This document shows positions 22,521-33,690 of a stretch of 64,000 nt of DNA, one piece after another; the first letter of the stretch is position 1, and the number at the start of each line of letters is the position of its first letter. The translations under genes were made by a program, and so were the position numbers. The DNA is from Steinernema hermaphroditum (taxonomy: Eukaryota; Nematoda; Chromadorea; Rhabditida; Steinernematidae). Under the pieces are notes generated by a model. That model saw nothing but the letters and a program-made list of their open reading frames with translations. It was not told the origin of the DNA and did not search any database. Location of the stretch: contig CM059623.1 of assembly GCA_030435675.1 (NCBI GenBank), forward strand, positions 16,514,205-16,578,204, given 5' to 3'.

Positions 22521-23695
22521 ATGATGGCGCCTTCCGTCCGTCCTGTCTATGCATCCCCGACCACCCACTCCGCTACTAGGAACTCCACGACGGCAACCAT
22601 TCAGGAACGCACCCGACAGCTGCTCGGATGGACTGATACGGTATCAGACATCTCACATGTTCTCACGTCGAGTCCTATTCTTCAGAATCAAGTATTCACA
22701 ACAGCTGATCCGTCAGCCTCCACTTCCGCCTTCATTCGCAAACTGTCCAACTCATCGACTGGGTCCTACCGTATGTCACCCTACCAGAAGCATCGTGCTC
22801 GTCGGAATAGCTGCTCATCGTCGTCGACCTGCAGCAGTGACTACTCTCAACCATCTCCTAGCAATGTTCAGCGCTACTACTCCTGCCCTGACAGCCCCGA
22901 ATCCATGGACTTTACCTGTAACACTCGCTCCACCCGCGACGTCCAGGTGTTTGAGCGTGTGCGACGTCTTCTTCCCGTTCTCCCTAATGATAGCAACGCT
23001 CTCCAGGTATCCCAGTTTTACTATCGACAGTATTTATTTTCGGCTTACAGGTGCTCGTCGACACAGTTTCTCATGTGATTGATTTGGAACAACAACTGGA
23101 GGAGCTTAATGAGCACGCGGAACTTCTTCGCCAGCAACAACACACTACGCCCATGCAAAATGAGGTGAGTGTAGAAAAGAATTCATCACAAATATTGGGA
23201 TAGGAATTATTCAAGGTCGTGCCACTTTACTGCGGCTAGCCGGTCGCCCCAGCTCCGATAGTCGGTCGCGCTACCGGTTCTCAGATGACTATAAGTAAAG
23301 GGAATAAGTGTGGGAAAGCAAAGGGTGTCGTGTGAATCTGCGAGTATGCGGAAGTAAGCCAAAGAAAGTAGCATAGTTATTTCTCTCATGTAACCTCAAA
23401 AAATGTTTTATAGTAGTCAGACTTTTGATTGGGGTCCCTGCCCGACGGTCGTTGTGAGACATATTTATACGTTAAGTCTTACTGCCACCCAGTGAGGCGA
23501 CCACCTTTGAGTAAATGAAACTAGACGACATTAGGTGAAAGTACAAATCAATTAAATCGTTCAAAGATCCCCACTTATGCTCTATACTTTCAGTGCTTCC
23601 CTGACGATCTCGAAACGGTAGACGTGTCCGCCTTCAAGCATCTCATCTGCTCTGACAATGGCTACTTCCCCTTCGACGCCTGTTTAACGGCGTAA
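22521..23695 (+). CDS. Id/Emc-like helix-loop-helix protein without basic region
   Basis: Three exons join in phase: 22521-23006, 23051-23164 and 23594-23695, giving 233 residues. A Ser/Thr-rich N-terminal half (SCSSSSTCSSDYS) precedes a compact HLH. Helix 1 is VFERVRRLLPVLP, the loop is about NDSNALQ, and helix 2 is VLVDTVSHVIDLEQQLEEL. The sequence before helix 1 lacks the Arg/Lys cluster and the Glu of DNA-binding bHLH proteins. The L.P.LP and HVIDLEQQL words recall the Id/Extramacrochaetae class (VPTLP...HVIDYI.DLQ). Id proteins dimerise with class I/II bHLH factors and keep them off DNA. The tail ends in CFPDDLETVDVSAFKHLICS. The first intron is 44 nt and falls in the loop; the second is about 430 nt. 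It could instead be a divergent bHLH that lost its basic region. Confidence 0.72.
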
Positions 23696-25292
23696 CCACC
23701 TCAATTCATTTCAAATCCTTTCTCAAAACGCCACTACTTTGCCGTATAATCCGGTTCAAAGATATCAGCTGCTTATAACGGTGTTCCTTTCGGGTGTACT
23801 CTCTGCTTCCAAAAATAAACATTAATCGATGATCAGCTGAACACATGACAATCTAGGTCATTACCGCATTCCGTCAACCTATAGGCTCATGTCCAGGAAG
23901 TTCTTTTAGTGTCTTTCTCATCATCACTTTCCGTTTTGAAGTGCAGCGCGGCTATTAACGCGTGTAAACTCGAGCGGCACGGCATGATCGCGCTAAATCG
24001 AAGAACACAGAGCAAAAGAACCCGTTCATTGATGGGACCGCCGTGCCGGCTGGTACCGACCGTCACCGAACCTAGTCGGTAGCGCCGAATAAAGCATAGG
24101 CGACGTTGTCGTCGGCGAAGACCGTAGAACCGGTTCCTGACAACGATGGTTGCAAGTAGCCCGATCGTGGTGCAAAGAGGGTGCTCATGCCTGAAAATGA
24201 CAGCAGAAAGGGGTTAGCCGGACATTACGCCATCGCTGTGCGCTCTACTTGTTATATGCCCTTCGCGAATCGCGGGATTTCATCGCAATTTCACTTATCT
24301 ATGAAGAAAACAAACCACTTTGATCCTTTACTAATACAGTTGACTGTTAAATTCTAAATGCTTACTCTACAATCACTCTATCCTATGAAATGTATGTTTG
24401 CAGTTAAATTTTCACCGTTTTGTTCTAAATGTAAAGAAGGCACAAGTAAAGATATTATGTGAACCCAGTCATTTTCACATAAAAGGGCACAAAACGATAG
24501 ACGGTCACAAGTCGTTACTGCAGGAAACTGTGCCCGAGCACAAGTTTGCAGATTGAGTGGCTGACAGGCGACCGTGATGAAAACGAAGTGCTCTGTATGA
24601 AAAGACGATGACGACGTTATTCTTTTCAGAGCTGAACAGTATAAAGAGTTAGATTTTTGGTCTCTTTTCTCATTTAGCCTGGAACCAAAAAAGGTGGGAA
24701 AATCCGCGGGAACAGTGAAAAATAACTCAATGACTTAGGTCAACCTGGTTCTACATATTACGGTTGAAAATGACTTCAAACAAAAAGTTCTTACACGGGT
24801 TGTAAATAGCATAGTTCATGTGAGTCATCCCCATCGACCATCAGATAAAGTCTTGTACTGTTCTGTGTTGTCCTAGACCACAACACAAATGTGTCGCCGG
24901 TGCCACTCGGCGACACGAAAACATGTTGAAGAGTAGCGCCAGTTGTTTTCGAGCATATCGAAAGATCAACCAGTCCGAGGACGAAGAATGTTGTTTTCGA
25001 ATGCATGCAAACTGGTTAGACATTGTCGATTGGCTCTACACGGCAACCGTTCGGGTAATGGTTGAAATAGTAAAACCAAAAATGGAGAGAGCAGTCATTA
25101 AACAAAAGAAAGCACAGCTGTAGAAACTGTAGAAAGCAATCAAGCTTTTGTTTATTTTCTGTTGCTTTACTTCATGGTTAGTGAACCAAGGAGCGGTGCT
25201 TATTTCTCCCTCTGGAGAAAAGCAGACGATACGCGGTCTCGAAAAACACCTTCACACGAATTTCAGACCTAACGCAGTCCTCTTTCCTGTTA
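23696..25292. other. intergenic, GC-rich block at 23930-24190
   Basis: The block 23930-24190 is rich in CpG and CCGG-like words and stands out from its AT-rich surroundings, but it has no open frame. Nothing further is supported up to the fold-back element, including the short minus-strand frame at 24791-25006. Confidence 0.35.
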
Positions 25293-26140
25293 CAAGAAAC
25301 AAACAACACCACTTCCGTGGGACGGCCATAGTACCCTGCATTTGCCGCGCCAGGGCGATCGCGGCAGGAACCAACAATTCCGATCGCCCTTTGCTCCTAG
25401 ATCCATCATTTTCATAGGGCTCACCGGAAAAGTGGTGTGCATTTTCATTTTTCTTTTCATAGCACTCCATTTATCAACAATGGATCGCCATGGAAAGACT
25501 ATGGATCGCCATGGACAGGTCATGGACGGTCATGGACAGCCCATGGACAGGTCATGGAAAGCCATGGCTTCCCATGACCGTCCATTACCTGCCCATGGGC
25601 TTTCCATGACCGTCCATGGCTTTCCATGACCGTCCGTGACGTTTTATACCTACCCGGTCTTCTGTACGATATAACAGAAATGTTTTCTGTTTCGCAGATT
25701 TCGTTCATTCTTTTTAACACGCTCGTCCGCAAAGGTACCTTGACAAGATTGGCTAGTTAAACACATCGGTCTATGTAAATTTCACAGTTGAGCAGCGAAA
25801 AGAAGATGGCGATACCTCTCGTGGGTCTCGCCTATAACGGAATAATATAACGGAAAAGAAAATGTACGCTATGCGTAAAACAAGAAAATGCACTTGCTGC
25901 ATAAGGTCCTGAAACCCTTTTAGTCTTATTTTTGCGTTCTTCCTACATATTTTGGTGATAAATGGAGTGCTATGAAAAGAAAAATGAAAATGCACACCAT
26001 TTTTCCGGTGAGTCCTATGAAAATGATGGATCTAGGAGCAAAGGGCGATCGGAATTGTTGGTTCCTGCCGCGATCGCCCTGGCACGGCAAATGCAGGGTA
26101 CTATGGCCGTCCCACGGAAGTGCTGTCGTTTGTTTCTTGT
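25293..26140. mobile_element. fold-back element with about 183-bp inverted arms
   Basis: The left arm 25293-25475 and right arm 25957-26140 are inverted copies with few mismatches. Both contain GGCGATCGCGGCAGGAACC in one or other orientation. The roughly 480-bp loop carries the CCATGG array at 25480-25640 and otherwise no gene. No target duplication was identified with confidence, so the true ends are uncertain. It is a non-coding, hairpin-forming element of unknown family. Confidence 0.8.
25480..25640. repeat. self-complementary CCATGG-rich array
   Basis: Units such as CCATGGACAGGTCATGGA recur in the first half. The second half has their reverse complements (TTTCCATGACCGTCCATGGC), so the array is itself an inverted repeat. 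At least six CCATGG hexamers occur in about 130 bp. Confidence 0.85.
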
Positions 26141-26796
26141 TTTCTTGTTGCTCCAATTCCAGTAAAATTGACATGACAAAACGTTAGTTGGAAGGGTGTA
26201 AAGTTGCAAGTGAGACCGCATAAAGAGAGTGGCGCGCTTCCGTTGCCGTCGGCGCCACTGTAAAACCCGCTTTTGTGACCGAAGTTCGCGCCGACCGCAT
26301 GCTTTCTGTTGACCGACATGGTTTGGGGGGCGTAAACAACAACAGGGCTGCGCCAACGAGTTTATGCGAATCACGTGCACGCAGACTCGCAGCCATACAA
26401 GTAAACAACTCTGCGCTGGATTGTGCAAGGCGCGCCAAGGACGGTGCTGAATGCCAAAGCGTAAACAACTTTTTTCGGCATACACAGTGTAGTGAATATA
26501 GTTAGTTATCGAGAAAAATGTGATTATTTGTGGATACCCTTCCACCGCTTTTCGAATGTCTACACCGGTGCACACCGAAGAAGAAGAAATATACGGCCAA
26601 AAGGTGGCCAGAATGTCCGAACAGAAAAAAGCATAGACTGCCAGATAACATGAGTACATTAGCCTTACACAGAGATCATATGTGGTGATCAACTTGAAAA
26701 TGTACGTTTTTGAGCGGCCATGCCCAATGACATTGTTTCGTTTACTATTCACTCATTTCGTCTACATATTTTCTGTATTTTCGTAAAGTATACATA
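26141..26796. other. spacer, nothing assigned
   Basis: A moderately GC-rich stretch at 26200-26470 is open in several frames, but with no motif. No gene is supported. Confidence 0.35.
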
Positions 26797-27363
26797 CAGT
26801 GGCGGCCACATAAATAGGCGCACCCCTTTGGCAAAAGTATGTCAGTTGCCGATTTACCCTGGGGTTTCAAACTTACGCGAGAAACACAGGGTCTACTAAA
26901 TGTAGAATTTATCAGGCAACAAAATGCTATTATTTATTTTCTGCATGGGACCCACCACGCCGACAGAAGATGTAATACCTTTGGCCGACCCAATTTTTAT
27001 TTTCCTATAAATTGATAAATTGAATAACAAATTTTCAATAGAAATCGCTATATATTGAAAAAAAACGCTATATATTGAAAATTACATGCTATTACGCAAG
27101 AAAACCTGGTGTGAAACACCAAAAAAGAAAAAATTCCATATTTGCCTATTTTTGTGGACGTGCCAGATCTGAGTCGGCCGAATGTATTACATTCCCTGTC
27201 TGTATGGTGGGTCCTGCACGGAAAATGAACACAGCTACTTTGTTGCATGATAAATTGTACACCTGCTAGTGACATTGGTTTAGTGTCGACATTTTAAAAT
27301 CCAGGGTAAATCGGCAATGAAAACTTTACTTAAGGGGTGCGTCTATTTATATGGCCGCCACTG
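26797..27363. mobile_element. palindromic MITE related to the 51.9 kb Tc1-like element
   Basis: A 567-bp element with inverted ends starting CAGTGGCGGCC, flanked by TA on both sides (26795-26796 and 27364-27365). The two arms, about 200 bp each, mirror each other with moderate divergence. Both match the outer arms of the element at 51924-53565, for example GCCGATTTACC and GGACCCACCA. No transposase sequence is present. Confidence 0.88.
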
Positions 27364-27494
27364 TAGGCTCTTCTAGCAATTGTCTACACTAGCGACGGAA
27401 ACGAGTCCGAAAACCTTACATACTTAACAATAATTTATTAACCGTCACAAAATTACGTCACACAAGAAGGAAATCTTAAAATTCTTCTGGTTTA

Positions 27495-29088
27495 TCACTG
27501 CAGAACGAGCCCAACGCGCTGCGGCTCCATATCAGGGCACTTCCAGTTATATAAGTAGTACTGCAGATTCCCATCACCAATGCCGAACTTTAGCTCTTCC
27601 AAAAAGTCCTTGTTCTCCATTAAATCTAGGGCATTGAAAACATCAAAGCCTTCCTGTAAACAATGATATGAGTCATAAGGAATGAATATCGGCGCAGTTA
27701 CTTTCTTGGCGAGGATCAGGCCGTCGTTGACTAATTCAACCAGCTTGACAGACGTCGCAACATTGTAGAAGGAGTAAGCAGCGCAGAGCGTCTTGTACTC
27801 GGAGTGGTTCATGATGCTTGATGGAAGACTGTAGAAGCTCAGGAAATCTGTCACCTTGCCGTCCTTCTAAAATGAACGCAAATTAGCCATGAAGCTTAAT
27901 TATGCATCGAACCTCAACAACGTACGTGTAGACGACTTTCGCACGCGGTAAGAAGAAGTGTGCGAACTCCTCTCTTGTGTAGATGGGCACAAGATCGTAA
28001 AGCTTGAGATGCTCAGTCAGCAGGTTGAAAGCTGCATCCAAGTGCCTCTCCTCCATTTGTATGAGCCCAGGAGTTTTTGGCGCCTAAACAGCAAAATAAT
28101 TCCACGTTTTTCAAATGTGAAGCGTACATCAGGAAGCTTGTACAACTTGATCGTACGCTGCAGCGTCATCTTCCGTGCCAAGTGGGAAAATCCGACATCA
28201 ATGAGCTTCTTTGGGTTGAGCGAACGGTGCCAGTAACTGCAACTCAAACGTAAATATGAGAACGTGGCAATACAAAACACACCGGCATTGAGCAATCGGC
28301 TTGGGGATGACGATCCCAGCAGTGAATGCTGCTTGGAAAATTCCTGCTAAGTTGACACGCCGAGTGATCTCTCGGATGAGTACTGGTGCTACTCTTTTTG
28401 ATCGAAGCTTCTTGTGGACGCAAAGGAAGTTTATTTCGACCATCTTCACGGTTTTGTCGTAAACCCTGATCTCGACTGGGATGGCGGAGATGAAGGCCAG
28501 CAGCTTTCCCTTCTTGCTGTTATCCTTCTCTTCGCTTTTTTTCTGTACTACGGCGCGCACACCAACATGCCATTGTTTGTGATATCCTGGAGGCCGAAGG
28601 GCCCTGAAGTGCAATTATGACGCATTGCATAGTCGTGTACAAGTACCATCGCAGGAATTCGGGGCTGTAGTCGAATCGGAACATATTGTCGTCGTCCTCA
28701 ACGTAGTTTTCCGACAAGAGGGTGTAAAGCTCGTTAAGCTCTTCTTCGTCATCGATGTCGATGTCACGCCATTCGAACTGGCTCGGCAATGAGTAGGGTT
28801 CTTTTCGAAGCTTGCTCACATCCATATCGGCTTCAATGAACGTGTTGTCCGTCACGACTTCGTCTAAACAAGCAGAACTCAGAAAAAAAACGAAAAACTG
28901 CATAACTAACCAAATTTCGGAACAGGCTGCGTCGCCCAGAACTTGTAGGAATGTCGCGAGGCTTCGCTCAGGTCCTTCGCTGCCGTCGTGCTCGGCATTT
29001 TCAGTTGGCCTAACTGCACCGCGAGGTTCAGCGTCTTCTTGTTGGAAGAACTGCTTTCGCTGACGTCTTCTTTACCCTGATCAGCCAT
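27495..29088 (-). CDS. nmt-1: glycylpeptide N-tetradecanoyltransferase (NMT)
   Basis: Seven exons join in phase: 29088-28911, 28863-28647, 28603-28283, 28236-28128, 28083-27913, 27866-27702 and 27653-27495, giving 439 residues. The enzyme transfers myristate from myristoyl-CoA to N-terminal glycines of cytosolic and signalling proteins. Family marks appear in order: [79 protein letters not shown] (CoA-binding region), EITRRVN, then [27 protein letters not shown] and [15 protein letters not shown]. The C-terminus ends GLVLQ, supplying the catalytic C-terminal carboxylate. An acceptor (CTTCTCAG) 11 nt before the ATG suggests trans-splicing. The intron after FLRW is about 43 nt. Single housekeeping gene, apparently intact. 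Confidence 0.97.
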
Positions 29089-29878
29089 AGTTCCAAGCTC
29101 TGAGAAGCAACTCAACCAATTAAAATACAGTATGAAGATCAGAATCGAAAGATAGACAAAATCAGAAGTTATGAGTGACGCGCAAATAAAAATTTGAATT
29201 TTTTGAGTTCTTGAGACAGCAAATATATCCGCGAAAAGGACTTAGGACGGCAGGTTGCCAACCCTCTTATATCTGCAATACAGGAAAGCCCTACAGCCAC
29301 ATAGCACGTTAGCTCACGCTGATCGTTGTGGGACGTATTCCATATCGCAGTAATGGCGGGTAATGTCCTACACGCACACATTTGTGAAAATTGGTAGACA
29401 TCAATCACCAAAGTGACAGCACCGTTGATACCAAAATTTCACTGCTTCTTACACCTAAACATATATCTAGTATGTAACGACTACTGCGCCGCCAGCTGCT
29501 TGAATTCGCCTGTCCGAAGCGCGCGCATCAGCGGTCACATCAGCTCGGATACCGTCTCCAGCCGAAGCCAGAAGTAGATCAGTATCAACGGTGTGATTTC
29601 GCCTTTCTTGTGCATGCATGATACGTCTCGCTAAGCGCAAGATTTGATACGCGAAGATGAACTCGGTGTGTTCATAAAATAGCAACTGAACCCATAAAAG
29701 TATGAAAGAGATTCTAATTCAGTATGGGACCTTTCAGAAATATCAAACAGGAAACGACGCCGCCTCTCTTCTTCGCACGGGAGAGCGTCTCAGCTCATTT
29801 CATAATCTGTCGGGTGCCGCTGTATCACCTGGTTGCACAATCACTTTTCCTCGGTTGACTTTCGGTCGCCTTCCAGCA
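29089..29878. promoter_or_regulatory. divergent promoter region, NMT / tetraspanin
   Basis: The two genes are transcribed away from each other across about 790 bp. The proximal part near NMT is AT-rich; the distal part holds a repeat B copy (29470-29690). No core promoter motif can be assigned. Confidence 0.4.
29470..29690 (-). repeat. dispersed repeat family B
   Basis: Read on the minus strand it matches 43795-43990 on the plus strand. Shared words include TCTGGCTTCGGCTGGAGA, GGTATCCGAG and a GCGAGACGT..CATGCACAA block. A short weaker match (ACACCGTAGTCGCTGATC) occurs inverted near 60560-60600. Confidence 0.65.
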
Positions 29879-31125
29879 ATGGTTAGATGCGGCTTTGACA
29901 CCACTCGCAAGGCGCTGGGAGCATGGAATCTGTTCTACGTTGTAAGTTTGTTTCTCAAGAATTATTTCAGTCTTATAAACCAAGTTTGTCAGTTGAGCCA
30001 CACCTATGTGGTTCGACAGGCCAATGAGTGAACTGGAAAGACATGCAAAGACATACAAACTTGGAAGTTTAAAGGACAGCGTTACACTTATGTTCTTGGT
30101 CGCACGACAAATTTGATATTCCCCGGATCTGTGAGCTTTGATCTTCGCCTTTTTATGCACAGAATATTTCCCGTCGGATACCGGACTCATGTAATGTGAT
30201 AAATGCACTTATGCTATATTTGTAATTGCAATTGTAATTGTAATTGCATTGCCAAAAATTACGGTATCACTGCTTGCTGAATCATTTGCTTTCACAAAAC
30301 ACCGACATATCGCAGCGATGATTAACGGCATAAATGGAATTGGCTTAATTGTATTCTACTAAAAGCTCTTGTTGATGCTCTTGGGGATTGCTGAGTACGG
30401 TAATTCAGTCATTCAAAAACTACCGGTTTCATTAAAAAAAGGAAAGCCGACAAGAATCCATTTCATCTTCTTTCAGGGTATCGCCGCTTTGCTCATATCC
30501 GTTGGGGCCTATGTAAAGCAAGCCTCGATTGTGACAAGTCCATCTATCATCGGTGGAATTATCGCTGCCGGAGTCTTCCTGCTCATCGTCAGCCTTCTTG
30601 GTCTATACGGCACTAAAACACACAATCAGGTTGCTCTGTTCTTCGTAAGTTATAATAGTCCTACATCAACATTAAGAAAATCGAATTTAGTACATGGTTG
30701 TTATCGTCCTTGTCTTTATCATCCAGTTTTCTGTTTCGGTTGCTTGTCTTTCTCAGATCTCAGAGCAGAATATAGAGAATTGGGTGATCAAAGGATGGAA
30801 TCAATCCAGCAACGCCACAAGATTGGATGCTGAGAGGAACTTTCACTGCTGTGAACTTCTCGAAACGTCCCAGAATCTAACGCACTGCGAACAGGTTTCA
30901 CACTATCATAATTTCCTGCCATATATGTGGTGTTTAGATCTGTGGGTACATGGAGCACTATCCTCCTTGTTTGCCGGTAATCACAAGCAAGACGGCCTCA
31001 AACCTTAAAATGATCGGAATTATTGCCCTTCTTTTCGCGTTTACAGAATTCATCGGAGTCTGGCTCACCTACCGCTATCGTAACCTTCGAGATCCTCTCG
31101 TCAATCCCAACCTGCTCTTCTCATA
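29879..31125 (+). CDS. tetraspanin of the TSPAN13/TSPAN31 type
   Basis: Four exons join in phase: 29879-29941, 30477-30645, 30691-30894 and 30938-31125, giving 207 residues, close to the 204-210 of vertebrate TSPAN13/31. Four-pass membrane proteins of this type organise membrane microdomains. The start MVRCGFDTTRKALGAWNLFY parallels the vertebrate cysteine-containing N-terminus. TM2 is SIIGGIIAAGVFLLIVSLLG, with HNQVALFFYM leading into TM3. The second loop is short and has CCE where most tetraspanins have CCG, plus cysteines at HCEQ, ICGY and PPCLP. After TM4, FTEFIGVWLTYRYRN and RDPLVNPN match the subfamily tail. The ATG lies 2 nt behind CCTTCCAG, a likely spliced-leader acceptor. Without the small first exon the gene would appear to lack its N-terminus. 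Confidence 0.92.
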
Positions 31126-32184
31126 AAACTGTATCCTGAAGTCTCATTGCTACTCTAATCAGGTTCAGCACTTTGTACGTTTATCATCTCTCATCTAGTC
31201 CACTCGGCATATTCACCATAGATCTACATCATCTTATGTGATATTTTATTAAACGTGTATCATATACATAGATATTATAAATATTTTGAAATTTCTCCTT
31301 GGGCTGTGCGGTATTTGATCAAGGCGGTTATCTTACTGCACATGTGAATACTTTTTATAATGACCTCGTTGAATTTTAGCCCACATACCATTGATATGAA
31401 AATTCACAAGTTAAAATTTTAAATATTGTTGAATTCCATTTAATGATGCGGGTCACCAATTAGTCATCTGACAGGGTGTTCAATAAAATAGCTTAACTAC
31501 CGTACCTTGCGAAGTCTGTTAGTCAATTGCATAATCCATTTGGAACTCCCGTGAAAAAGAGATTAAGGAAGCAGCTTTGGATGTTAGCTAGCGCGATGAT
31601 AAAACGCGAGTTTGCCAGTCTTCTAGCGAGCGGGAGAACTACATTTTAGAATATCCGTCATGGATAAACAGGCGTCTATTTCAGGGGAACTGTCATGTTT
31701 CTAATCATTGTTCATACGATGCGACCACACGCAGAGGTTGTAGGACCGTACTGTGAGCGGACGAACTCGTTTTCGGTTGCTTGTGGCACTTCTTTACTGG
31801 TTCTTGTGTTCGTGTTATTACTATCGTTGGGAATACAGATGTTTTCCATTCTTCCCACACTGGTAAAGTACTAAACGTCTGTGTAAAACCGCTGATCGTT
31901 GTTGTTTCTACATATGATTGCAGCGCGTTGACAGCGCGCGCATTTTAAATTGGGTTTATTTTCTGTCCTATCGGTATTTTTTTCGGCTTTTAGCCTTACA
32001 CTTGTTTTTCACGACAGGGATTATCTACCTCATAGTGGTCTTCGACCATCTAGGTTAGCTAGCCTCGTACTTCCTTATCCACGCGACTAATCCGTCAGTT
32101 AGACGGATTAGATGTTTGACGCAGTACTATACGCCAAATTACGCGTATTTTAATCACTTTCGTTCTGTTTCAGGTGCTACAACG
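31126..32184. other. intergenic between tetraspanin and CMC2
   Basis: A roughly 1 kb spacer on the same strand, too long for a typical nematode operon gap of about 100 bp. No feature is recognised; a poly(A)-type AATAAA-like motif follows the tetraspanin at about 31250. Confidence 0.4.
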
Positions 32185-32544
32185 ATGCTGCCAGACTTAT
32201 CGCCCCATCTACACACGGCCGAGTGCAATTTCCTCGTTGAACTGATGCGCCGTTGCCAGGAACAGCAAACTTTGGGTAAAATGTTCGGCGCGTGTAACTA
32301 CTGGGATGAAGCGGTGTGGCAATGTACGAAGCAGGAGCGCATCTGGAGGAGGTATCGCCGCATACATTTATATTGTGTCTGCAGTGTTTAATCTTATCAC
32401 TTAAGAGACAACAATCCGCGTTACTCTCGTCGGCGAGTCGAGCTACAGCGTTTGCCAGAGTCGTATTACACGCCAGCTCTGAACAAGTTGAAGAGTGAAG
32501 GCTTGCTTAACATTAGCGACGGAAGCAACGGCTGCCGAATCTAG
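32185..32544 (+). CDS. CMC2: CMC2, COX assembly mitochondrial protein 2 homologue
   Basis: Two exons, 32185-32351 and 32406-32544, give 101 residues. The start MLPDLSPHLHTAECN matches the family start. The twin CX9C-type cysteines lie in ECNFLVELMRRC and GACNYWDEAVWQC. Proteins of this family are imported by the Mia40 relay into the intermembrane space and help assemble cytochrome c oxidase. The C-terminal half (YYTPALNKLKSEG) is less conserved. The acceptor CTGTTTCAG lies 11 nt before the ATG and fits trans-splicing. The 54-nt intron was placed to keep Arg-Asp-Asn at the junction; an alternative acceptor two bases later shifts the frame and is disfavoured. Confidence 0.9.
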
Positions 32545-32699
32545 AAAATATCGACCATTATGAGTTTGTTGTCGTTAAGAGGTTTATTGATAAAAATAGC
32601 ACGAGCACAAAACAGAATACACAAGAGATCGGGTAATTACAATACGAAATGATAATAATATGAATGTCTAGACATATTTATGTCTACGTCCGAGGTTGA

Positions 32700-33690
32700 T
32701 TACTGTGTGACGGACGAGGGCCCGACGCTTCGGTTTGGAGAGCCGCCGGGAGCTGAATCGCCGGGGCCGCCGGCGCCCCCACCTCGCTGCTTGCGGCGGC
32801 AGAACTTCCGGTGTGTAGTCCAGTGGCGCTGCTGGCATTCGACACTACAGTAGGCGGTGTTCCAGCAACAGTGGTAGATCGCTTCGGCTTCGCACTCCCA
32901 ACACCACTGCTTTTTTTTGATTGTCGAGATCTCCTTGCGATGCTTGTCTTGAACTTTAAGCAACTCGGCGCGGAGGGTGTCGCGGTACTTCTGCTCCAAT
33001 TCAGATCTGAAACAGATGGATAATGCTTGGAGAAATATTTGGAGATTTCATGTCAGTCACCGTACATAGACAGATGCTAGCTGATCCAGAGAGAGAGGTT
33101 TACAAGTAGAAAAGTGCTGCTGCAGGGCTACAAATTTGCATGCTATACCGTAGTATTACGAATTGTAGCCTTGCGTGTCAAACATGCGTGCTGCACCCCA
33201 CATTTTCTTGACCTACGAATTGACGCACGAATTAATTAACCCATATATTCCAATAAACTACCGTATTTCAAATATTGCGTCTACGATATAGAGAAACAAC
33301 CGCCTGTTAATTTCTCTGCCATGTAAAGCAGAAAACTCAAGAGCATACCTGGTCGTATCGAGCTCCTCTTTGAATTGAGTGAGCAATTCCGTTCGAATCT
33401 TCTGCTGATCGGAGAGGAACTCTTGATGAAGCTTAAATATTATTCGAAGTTATCGTACACCAGATGTGACAAGAACATACTCTCTCAGTCATTTCCACGA
33501 GAAGTTTTTCACGGGACTGCTGATAATCGGTGAGCCAGTGGCGTTGGAGGTCCATGATCATGCGTTTCATGCGCTCGTCAAGCACCCACTGGTCTCCGCT
33601 GTCGTGGACTTCGACCTCGCCACCTTCAACGACAACTCCTACGGGGTTCATCTCCTCGTCATCCTTCGGTAACTTCCCGTTGTCGTTCAT
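32700..33690 (-). CDS. MYND zinc-finger protein, BRA-1/BRA-2-like (BS69-related)
   Basis: Three exons join in phase: 33690-33481, 33431-33349 and 33006-32700, giving 199 residues. The N-terminal acidic region is followed by a long helical, probably coiled-coil section (residues 40-125) rich in Lys, Glu and Gln. Then comes a MYND finger: [20 protein letters not shown], then CQQRHW and HRKFC. That finger is the class seen in ZMYND11/BS69, ZMYND8 and the C. elegans BRA proteins, which bind PXLXP-type peptides and modulate BMP receptor signalling. The tail is Gly/Pro/Ser-rich. The ATG sits 2 nt after TTTTCAG, so it may be trans-spliced; a missing upstream exon cannot be excluded. BRA-1 and BRA-2 cannot be told apart here. 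Confidence 0.88.

Noticed and set aside
26184..26468. 94-codon minus-strand frame next to the MITE
   Set aside because: Several frames are open at once and no known family or signal was recognised.
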